Positions 16,796-21,943 of a DNA stretch of 21,943 bases are shown piece by piece; within the stretch, counting starts at the first letter, position 1; every line of letters begins with the position of its first letter. The DNA is from Desulforhopalus sp. Lineage in GTDB: Bacteria > Desulfobacterota > Desulfobulbia > Desulfobulbales > Desulfocapsaceae. Made by a program: the position numbers and the translations under genes. The notes beneath the pieces are model-generated. The model ran no database searches. It saw only the letters and a program-made list of their open reading frames with translations, and was not told where the DNA came from. The stretch is taken from positions 1 to 21,943 of the forward strand of contig JALNVI010000045.1 in assembly GCA_023231425.1 (NCBI GenBank), in the 5' to 3' direction.

Positions 16796-17587
16796 TTAGA
16801 GCCAGCGTACCACCGGTGCCTTCCGCTCCGGCAGCCTTCTATAGATCATTTTGGGATAGCCAAGTCCCAGCGCGGCCCGGGGCAGCATCCCCTCGGGGAG
16901 CCCAAGAAACTCCTGCAACGGGGCGTAGTTCTGCGCGGCAGTCATAAAATAGCCAAGCCAGAAAGAGCCAATACCGTGGGTGGCAGCCGCGAGCTCCAGT
17001 GAGGTAACAGCGATGGTGCAATCCTCACAGGGTTTAATGGCATCGGATCCGGCACAGGCCATCGCCAGCAACGGAGCCTCCCGCAGAATAACATCCTCAC
17101 CAGCGTCCCAGACCTCCGTCACCATCGCCTGTGCCTGTCCAAATCCACGCAGCCATTCCACCGTCAACTCGGCAATACGATGAATCTTCACCGCATCATC
17201 CACCAACAGCCATTCCACCGGCAGTTTGTTTTTCGCCGTCGGTGCCCGTTTCACCATATCCAGCAACTCCACCGCCTTCTCCCGACCAATCGCCTCACTG
17301 CGGAAGACCCGTACCGAACGACGGTTATCAAGCAGCGCCTTCATCATCTGCGGCTCAACCACCGGATAGCGGACAGCCGCCTCAAGAGTGGAGGGATCGA
17401 CCCCTTCGAGGGTTACTGCCGCCGAGGGGCAGACCGCCACGCAGTGTCCACAGCGCATGCAATACTGCTCTCGCTCCGCATCAAGATACGGCACGCCATT
17501 CTCCCCCTCCACGAGGCAGTTAAAGGGGCACTCAATTACACAGAGCTGATCTTTACGACACTTGAACGAATCAATTTCTATTAACAT
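16796..17587 (-). CDS. Nitroreductase-family protein with N-terminal dicluster ferredoxin domain
   Basis: This is a fusion of a 2x[4Fe-4S] ferredoxin with an FMN-dependent nitroreductase fold, expected to reduce an unknown substrate in the cytoplasm with ferredoxin-type electrons. The start at 17587 gives 263 aa and has an excellent AAGGAG 7 nt upstream. A longer frame (to 17878) adds 97 repeat-derived residues and is rejected. Cluster cysteines are C10, C16, C20, C24 (irregular Cx5Cx3Cx3C spacing) and C43, C46, C49, C53 (regular CxxCxxCxxxCP). The nitroreductase part has RRSVRVF (89-96) for the FMN phosphate, APTAKN (115-120), CAGSDAIKPCEDC (178-190) and GLGYP (241-245). The additional pair C187/C190 in the nitroreductase domain is noteworthy. 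It is a single-gene unit on this strand. Confidence 0.88.
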   Translation of the reverse strand: MLIEIDSFKCRKDQLCVIECPFNCLVEGENGVPYLDAEREQYCMRCGHCVAVCPSAAVTLEGVDPSTLEAAVRYPVVEPQMMKALLDNRRSVRVFRSEAIGREKAVELLDMVKRAPTAKNKLPVEWLLVDDAVKIHRIAELTVEWLRGFGQAQAMVTEVWDAGEDVILREAPLLAMACAGSDAIKPCEDCTIAVTSLELAAATHGIGSFWLGYFMTAAQNYAPLQEFLGLPEGMLPRAALGLGYPKMIYRRLPERKAPVVRWL

Positions 17588-17649
17588 TTTTTGTCTCCTT
17601 GAAATTTTCATTGAGGGGGACCTTGAACAACCTTGTATTTTGTTCATCT

Positions 17650-17710
17650 TCGAGGCACCGAAGGCAAAGATAAAAAGGGAGAAAGGAGAAGGGAGGCAGG
17701 AAAAAGCAGG
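17650..17710 (-). repeat. Dispersed repeat, degenerate remnant D
   Basis: A purine-rich block (AAAAAGGGAGAAAGGAGAAG and onward) matches the reverse complement of the pyrimidine tail of copy B. The conserved GAAGAACGCGAAGG core is missing. Similarity is partly due to low complexity. Confidence 0.4.
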
Positions 17711-17876
17711 GCAACAACCCCCGATAACATCCGTTGTGATATGAAACACCTGTTGTGTTAAAGAATCCCTTGTGAAAGACGGAACAGCAAAAGAATTTTT
17801 TGCCAACGAAATACACGAACTATGTGAAAAATGGCATTTTTTATATAAAATATTTCGCGTGTTTAGCTGGCCATCC

Positions 17877-17955
17877 AACCTTTGCCTTTCCGCCTTTTGC
17901 TTTTCCCTTTCTCCTGTCTCCTTTCTCCCGTCTCCCCTTTTCCATCTTTCCCGCT
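17877..17955 (+). repeat. Dispersed repeat, degenerate remnant E
   Basis: CTTTTGCTTTTCCCTTTCTC and the following CTGTCTCC/TTTCTCCCGTCTCC resemble the pyrimidine tail of copies B and C. The core is reduced to TTTCGCGTG at 17852-17860. It is in tandem with copy B on the same strand. Confidence 0.45.
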
Positions 17956-17982
17956 TGTAAATTACAAAATCTTTATCCTCAG

Positions 17983-18103
17983 ATGTTTTTGCTTCCCTTC
18001 GTGTTCCTTCGCGTTCTTCGCGGTAAAAAAATTGTCTTACCGTCTTTTGCCTTTCCCTTTCTCCCTTCTCCTTTTTCCCGTCCTACCCGGTTTAATTTCA
18101 ATG
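17983..18103 (+). repeat. Dispersed repeat, copy B (best preserved with C)
   Basis: This ~120-bp unit is ordered as TTTTGCTTCCC, the 10-bp-periodic core CCTTCGTGTT/CCTTCGCGTT/CTTCGCGG, an A7 run, the CGGTAA...TTACCG hairpin, a pyrimidine-rich tail and an end at TTTAATTTCAATG. A 45-nt run (17987-18031) is identical to 21891-21935 on the other strand. The tail ends 26 nt from the rarD stop. Confidence 0.88.
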
Positions 18104-18129
18104 TTCCCTGAGGTTTCTGGCTTTGCATA

Positions 18130-19056
18130 TCAGTTAAGCTTCTTCCCCATTCGGCGCAGCGCGTCTATGGAAAAGAACACCAGCGCCACCCAGATGAAGA
18201 GGAAGGTAATCCCCCTCGTCGGGGAAAAGGATTCATTGTAACAGAAAATGGCCAGCAGGAAAGCAGTGCTCGGCGCAATATATTGAAGGAAGCCAACGGA
18301 GGAGAGCGGCAGGCGGTTGGCCGAGGCGGTAAAACAAAGCAACGGCACAGTGGTGACAACACCGCCGGCTATCAGCAGCAGATTAAGCGAAAGCGGATTG
18401 TTCACAAGGGAGGAGGTGGGGGTGTCGGCAAAAAACAACAGGCCCAGAGCTGCGGGCAGCAACAGACCGGTTTCCACCAGCAGGCCAATCAGCGAATCCA
18501 CAGCCACCTTCTTGCGCAGCATCCCGTAAAGAGCAAAGGTTACAGCAAGCACGAGGGCGATCAATGGCAGTGTGCCGATCTGGATAAGCTGGAGCAGTAC
18601 GCCAGCCGTGGCAAGGCCCATGGCTGTCCACTGCAGTCTGGTAAGGCGTTCACCGAAGAAAATCATGCCAAACAGCACGCTGATCAACGGATTGATATAG
18701 TAGCCAAGCGAGGTATCGAGGATATGTCCGTTATTCACCGCCCAGATAAAGGTGAGCCAGCTCAAGGCAATGATGACTGAGGTGGAAAGCAGCACCAACA
18801 CGGTGTACCAGTTGGCCATCGTCCGGCAAACCCGTCCCCATCCGCCCTGAAAGGAAATAATCAACGACAGCAGTACAAAAGACCAGATCACCCGGTGAGC
18901 AAGGATCTCCAGCGGGGGGACGGTATCCACCGCTTTGAAATAGATGGGGAAAAAACCCCAGATGAGGAAGGCGCCGAGGCCGAGCAGCCAGCCGGAAGCC
19001 GGGCTGCCGGAAGCAGCTGCGGGAACACCGGCAGGAGGCGTGAAAGGGGTAGTCAT
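18130..19056 (-). CDS. rarD: RarD-type EamA-family (DMT superfamily) transporter
   Basis: This is an inner-membrane permease of the drug/metabolite transporter superfamily with about ten hydrophobic helices in two EamA repeats. RarD is historically the chloramphenicol-sensitivity protein, and its true substrate is unknown to me. At 308 aa it tracks E. coli RarD closely: FLIWGFFPIYFK (~31-42), EILAHRVIWSF, LTFIWAVNNGHILDTSLGYY, INPLISVLFGMIFFGERL, FALYGMLRKKVAVDS and NPLSLNLLLIAGGVVTTVPL. It carries an extra ~20-residue Ala/Pro/Ser-rich N-terminus before the first helix. The GGAGAG Shine-Dalgarno supports the start at 19056. It is divergent from the TauE/SafE gene. Confidence 0.92.
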   Translation of the reverse strand: MTTPFTPPAGVPAAASGSPASGWLLGLGAFLIWGFFPIYFKAVDTVPPLEILAHRVIWSFVLLSLIISFQGGWGRVCRTMANWYTVLVLLSTSVIIALSWLTFIWAVNNGHILDTSLGYYINPLISVLFGMIFFGERLTRLQWTAMGLATAGVLLQLIQIGTLPLIALVLAVTFALYGMLRKKVAVDSLIGLLVETGLLLPAALGLLFFADTPTSSLVNNPLSLNLLLIAGGVVTTVPLLCFTASANRLPLSSVGFLQYIAPSTAFLLAIFCYNESFSPTRGITFLFIWVALVFFSIDALRRMGKKLN

Positions 19057-19118
19057 ATTCTCTCCAGAAATTGAGGTGAGGCCACTATATAATCTGCCCC
19101 GGGAAAAAAATCATTGAA

Positions 19119-19148
19119 TTGACAGACAGCATCCTGCCCGTGTAAAAA
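19119..19148 (+). promoter_or_regulatory. Candidate promoter for the TauE/SafE-pdxK-HAD run
   Basis: A perfect -35 TTGACA (19119-19124), an 18-bp spacer and a weak -10 TAAAAA (19143-19148) would start transcription about 80 nt before the exporter gene. Confidence 0.35.
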
Positions 19149-19232
19149 AGGCTGTTGGTTCCACCCGGCAGTCGTGATATTGTATGAACGACAACTACTT
19201 GAAATCCTGCGGTCCACCTTAAAGGAAACCCC

Positions 19233-20114
19233 ATGAACCCCGAAACATTTTTCACCCTGCTGCAAGACCCCATGCTTTTACATCTCCTCATCTTCCTCGT
19301 TCTCGGAGCCTTTGCCGGGGTCCTCGCCGGCCTGCTCGGCATCGGCGGAGGACTGGTAATCGTGCCAATCCTTGCTTTTGCCCTGCCGCCCATGGGTATC
19401 CCGCAGAATATTCTGATGAACCTCGCACTCGGCACATCCCTCGCCAGCATCATCTTCACCTCCCTCTCCAGCATGAGAGCCCATAATAAACGAGGTGCGG
19501 TGCGCTGGGACATCTTCAGAAACATATCCCCCGGCATTATCCTCGGAACCTTCATCGGTGCTCTCACCACATCGTGGATACCCACGTGGATTCTCAAGGT
19601 GATCTTTGTCATCTTCCTCTATTATGCGGCCTCCAACATGATCTTCGGCCGTAAACCTGCCGCCTCACGGGACGTTCCCGGCACAGCAGGAATGTTCGGC
19701 TCAGGCGGGGTAATTGGTTTTCTCTCCTCACTGGTAGGTATCGGCGGCGGAACTCTCTGCGTGCCCTTTTTCCTGTTGTGCAATCTGGAGATCCACACCG
19801 CCATCGGCACGGCAGCCTCCATCGGCCTGCCCATTGCCCTCGCCGGAACTTTCGGAAACATCATCGGCGGCTGGGCCAACCCGAGCCTGCCCGCCTGGAG
19901 CTTCGGTTTCGTCTACCTCCCCGCCCTTGCCGGTATCGTCGCCGCCAGCATGTTCACTGCCCCGCTCGGCGCGAAACTCGCCCACAAGATGCCGGTGGGC
20001 AAGCTGAAAAAGGCATTCGCCGTGCTGCTGCTGGTGGTCGCCACCCGCATGCTCTATTCGGTGCTTCTTTACTTTCCGGTAACGCACAACTTTCTCAACA
20101 CTGTTTTTCACTGA
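19233..20114 (+). CDS. TauE/SafE (TSUP) family sulfite/anion exporter-like membrane protein
   Basis: This 293-aa integral membrane protein of the TSUP family has about eight hydrophobic helices in two homologous halves. Each half carries the family glycine motif: LLGIGGGLVIVPIL (GIGGG at 36-40) and LVGIGGGTLCVPFF (GIGGG at 169-173). Family members export sulfite, sulfoacetate or other sulfur and organic anions, but the substrate cannot be told from sequence. Other landmarks are NLALGTSLASIIFTSLSSMRAHNKRGAVRW (~68-97) and HTAIGTAASIGLPIALAGTFGN (~188-209). AAAGGAA about 6 nt upstream supports the start. The gene ends 12 nt before pdxK and is probably co-transcribed with it. Confidence 0.9.
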   Translation: MNPETFFTLLQDPMLLHLLIFLVLGAFAGVLAGLLGIGGGLVIVPILAFALPPMGIPQNILMNLALGTSLASIIFTSLSSMRAHNKRGAVRWDIFRNISPGIILGTFIGALTTSWIPTWILKVIFVIFLYYAASNMIFGRKPAASRDVPGTAGMFGSGGVIGFLSSLVGIGGGTLCVPFFLLCNLEIHTAIGTAASIGLPIALAGTFGNIIGGWANPSLPAWSFGFVYLPALAGIVAASMFTAPLGAKLAHKMPVGKLKKAFAVLLLVVATRMLYSVLLYFPVTHNFLNTVFH

Positions 20115-20126
20115 TTCAGGACTTCG

Positions 20127-20993
20127 ATGAAACCTGTTAAACAAGTCGCCGCCATCCATGACCTCTCCGGCTATGGCCGCTCCTCACTTACAGTCGTTAT
20201 CCCGGTGCTTTCCACCATGGGGTGCAACGTCTGTCCGCTGCCCACTGCGGTGCTCTCTGCCAACTCCTGCTTCCCCGGCTTTCATTTCGTGGATTTGACG
20301 GACGCCATGGTGGAAATCATCGCCCACTGGAAGAACCTCAAGTGTGATTTTGATGCCATCTACAGCGGCTTTCTCGGCTCGCCACGGCAGATTGGCATCG
20401 TTGCCGATTTTATTGACAGTTTTCGTCGTCCTGGACAGCTCGTAGTCATTGACCCCGTCCTCGGCGACTCCGGAAAACTCTACAAAACTTTCGATGAAAC
20501 GATGGTGGTCAAGATGCGCGAGCTGATCCAGCACGCCGATCTCATTACCCCCAATCTCACCGAAGCGGCCCTGCTGCTTGACAAGCCCTGCAAAGAGGAA
20601 ATCGAGCTGTCTGAGGTGAAGGAGTGGGTCACAGCCCTTGCCGAACGCGGCCCGAAGACCGTGATCATCACCAGCGTGAAACTGAAGGATGTGCAGGGGC
20701 AAACTTCAGTGATCGCCTGGAACAGCATCGGCAAACGGATGTGGAAGGTAAGCTGCGAATATCTCCCCGCCGAATATCCCGGCACCGGAGACACCTTTGC
20801 CAGCATTGTTACCGGTGCACTGCTGCAGGGAGACAGCCTGCCCATCGCCCTCGACCGTGCGGTGCAGTTCATCAGCCTCGGGGTGCGCGCCACCTTCGGC
20901 TATGACTATGATGTGCGTCAGGGCATCGTCCTTGAACGCATTCTCCCTGCCCTGCACGCCCCGGCACAGATCAGCAGCTATGAGATTCTCTGA
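20127..20993 (+). CDS. pdxY: Pyridoxal/pyridoxamine kinase (PfkB/ribokinase fold)
   Basis: This enzyme phosphorylates vitamers of vitamin B6 at the 5'-OH with ATP, feeding the PLP salvage pathway. The 288-aa length is normal. Visible features are the substrate-side N-terminus VAAIHDLSGYGRSS (7-20), PTAVLSANSCFPGF (39-52), YSGFLGSPRQI (79-89), VVIDPVLGDSGKLY (106-119), TPNLTEA (141-147) and the catalytic GTGD (219-222, D222 as base) in YPGTGDTFASIVTGALL. S15 and the IDPVLGD segment fit B6 kinases better than sugar kinases. I cannot decide between the PdxK and PdxY subtypes, so the symbol is tentative. CAGGA precedes the ATG. The 3' end overlaps the HAD gene by 14 nt. Confidence 0.88.
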   Translation: MKPVKQVAAIHDLSGYGRSSLTVVIPVLSTMGCNVCPLPTAVLSANSCFPGFHFVDLTDAMVEIIAHWKNLKCDFDAIYSGFLGSPRQIGIVADFIDSFRRPGQLVVIDPVLGDSGKLYKTFDETMVVKMRELIQHADLITPNLTEAALLLDKPCKEEIELSEVKEWVTALAERGPKTVIITSVKLKDVQGQTSVIAWNSIGKRMWKVSCEYLPAEYPGTGDTFASIVTGALLQGDSLPIALDRAVQFISLGVRATFGYDYDVRQGIVLERILPALHAPAQISSYEIL

Positions 20994-21837
20994 TGCCCTC
21001 GGCGGGACACTTCCTCAGCTCATCGCCAGCGACCTCGACGGCACTCTCCTGCCAAGGGACGGAACCTTTTTTCCCCGAGACATTGAGACCCTGCACCGCC
21101 TCGGGGAAAAGGGTGTGATACGGGCGATTGTCACCGGGCGCAACCTTCACTTTGCGCGGGAGGCAATCCCCCTGGACTTCCCCATCGACTACCTCGTCTT
21201 CTCCTCCGGCGCAGGGATTGTCCGCTGGCCGGAGTGTGCAATGATCTTTGCTGACAACCTCGCCCCGCAGCAGACGGAGCAGATTGTTCACACCCTGCAT
21301 CGGGAACGGCTCAATTTCATGATTCACCGCACCATTCCAGGGGAACATCGCTTCTATTTTGAGCAAAATTGCCAGGATTGCGGCGATTTCACCCATCGCC
21401 TGAACGCCCACCGCAATTGGGGAACCCCCCTGGAAGAGGCAAACCTGCAAAACCTTGCCGCCAGCCAGGCACTCGCCTTTATTGGGGTGGAGGAGAGTCG
21501 ATTTCTGGAGATAAAACGGGTGCTGCCGGATGTAAAGGTCATCCGGACCTCATCCCCCTTTGGCACGGATGAGATCTGGACTGAAATTTTCCCTCTGCAC
21601 ATCTCAAAGGGGGCTGCGGTCCGCTGGCTCTGCAGGGAACTGCGCCTTGATATGCGCCGCACCATGAGTATTGGCAACGACTATAACGATATAGACCTGC
21701 TCGACGCAACCGCGCAGAGCTTCATAGTAAGCAGCGCCCCACAGGAACTGCGGCAGCGTTATATGGTCACGCCGGAAAAGGCGGGAATGAGCTGGGCAGT
21801 GAAAAAGAGCGAAGAACAAAGAGTTCATCGAAATTAA
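20980..21837 (+). CDS. HAD-superfamily (Cof/SPP-like) phosphatase
   Basis: This is a soluble haloacid-dehalogenase-type phosphohydrolase of the Cof/sucrose-phosphatase branch with a C2 cap. I choose the ATG at 20980 (285 aa). Upstream in-frame sequence runs inside pdxK and shows no family similarity. Motif I is SDLDGT with nucleophile D18 and acid/base D20. Motif II is VTGR (~62-65). Motif III is K210 in HISKGAAVRWL, and motif IV is GNDYND (232-237). The cap domain lies between residues ~85 and 190. The substrate is unknown; a sugar phosphate or a B6 phosphate (given the overlapping kinase) are options, not conclusions. The C-terminus (EEQRVHRN) and stop codon run into the first bases of dispersed-repeat copy C. 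Confidence 0.87.
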   Translation: MRFSDALGGTLPQLIASDLDGTLLPRDGTFFPRDIETLHRLGEKGVIRAIVTGRNLHFAREAIPLDFPIDYLVFSSGAGIVRWPECAMIFADNLAPQQTEQIVHTLHRERLNFMIHRTIPGEHRFYFEQNCQDCGDFTHRLNAHRNWGTPLEEANLQNLAASQALAFIGVEESRFLEIKRVLPDVKVIRTSSPFGTDEIWTEIFPLHISKGAAVRWLCRELRLDMRRTMSIGNDYNDIDLLDATAQSFIVSSAPQELRQRYMVTPEKAGMSWAVKKSEEQRVHRN

Positions 21838-21943
21838 AACGGGAAGGACGGAAAAAGGTGAGACGGGAGAAAGCGAAAAGCGGTAAGACATTTTTTTACC
21901 GCGAAGAACGCGAAGGAACACGAAGGGAAGCAAAAGCATTTGA
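21826..21943 (-). repeat. Dispersed repeat, copy C
   Basis: On the minus strand this reads the same as copy B. It shares an identical 45-nt core (21891-21935), a perfect GCGGTAA/TTACCGC hairpin (arms near 21880-21886 and 21896-21902), a T-rich tail and the end TTTTAATTTCGATG. It begins inside the last HAD codons and runs to the window edge, so it may continue. Confidence 0.88.

Larger units (their letters stand above)
17588..18129. other. Repeat-filled intergenic region between rarD and the nitroreductase gene
   Basis: This 542-nt stretch holds no credible gene. It contains one well-preserved dispersed-repeat copy (17983-18103), a pyrimidine-rich remnant (17877-17955) and an opposite-strand purine-rich remnant (~17650-17710). 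The segment 17780-17860 (TTTTTTGCCAACGAAATACACGAA and nearby, quoted only in part) looks like a further decayed fragment. Any nitroreductase promoter must lie in 17590-17800, but I cannot identify one. Confidence 0.6.

Noticed and set aside
17588..17878. 97-residue N-terminal extension of the nitroreductase
   Set aside because: It is translated from intergenic repeat remnants. The start at 17587 has AAGGAG at ideal spacing and begins the ferredoxin domain.
19088..19093. Perfect TATAAT between rarD and the exporter gene
   Set aside because: No -35 lies at a usable distance on the plus strand. The nearest TTGAGG is only 11 bp away.
20797..20979. Longer HAD protein starting inside pdxK
   Set aside because: The extra 61 residues are an out-of-frame reading of pdxK without HAD similarity. 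Motif I needs only the start at 20980.

Overview
The window looks like chromosomal DNA of a Gram-negative proteobacterium-like organism. My best guess is a deltaproteobacterium (Desulfobacterota, perhaps a Desulfobulbales relative). The guess rests on two-subunit PntAB, a BaeSR-type sensor/regulator pair, RarD, a dicluster-ferredoxin nitroreductase, LarB/LarC and a type I-C-style CRISPR repeat. No rRNA or tRNA is present to confirm it.

Left part (about 1-8740) is a defence region. One tightly packed plus-strand operon encodes a type I restriction-modification system: hsdM (long-form 919 aa), hsdS (two target-recognition domains) and hsdR, each overlapping the next. It is followed after 2 nt by a YgjP-like zinc metallopeptidase. 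Just downstream lies a minimal CRISPR array with no cas genes: two type I-C-like repeats around a 33-bp spacer. A strong bidirectional terminator hairpin sits where a third, degenerate repeat would be expected, and a perfect 10-bp-arm palindrome follows it.

Middle part (8770-14369, minus strand) reads, in transcription order, baeS-like sensor kinase, baeR-like response regulator, then pntA and pntB for the proton-translocating transhydrogenase. The spacer before pntA carries a perfect 11-bp inverted repeat, a candidate operator. Envelope sensing and NADPH/proton-gradient balance may therefore be linked here, although co-transcription is not proven.

Right part (14549-21943) contains larC-larB (nickel-pincer nucleotide cofactor synthesis, without larE or larA in view). 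Next are a minus-strand ferredoxin-nitroreductase fusion and minus-strand rarD. A plus-strand run follows: a TauE/SafE-type exporter, a pyridoxal/pyridoxamine kinase, and a HAD phosphatase overlapping the kinase.

The intergenic spaces of the right part hold copies of a dispersed, strand-asymmetric repeat of about 80-120 bp. It has a conserved hairpin followed by a T-rich tract. The three clear copies all lie just behind the 3' end of a gene, in the same relative orientation. This repeat family and the CRISPR/terminator overlap are the least ordinary features here. I found no clearly new multi-gene system.
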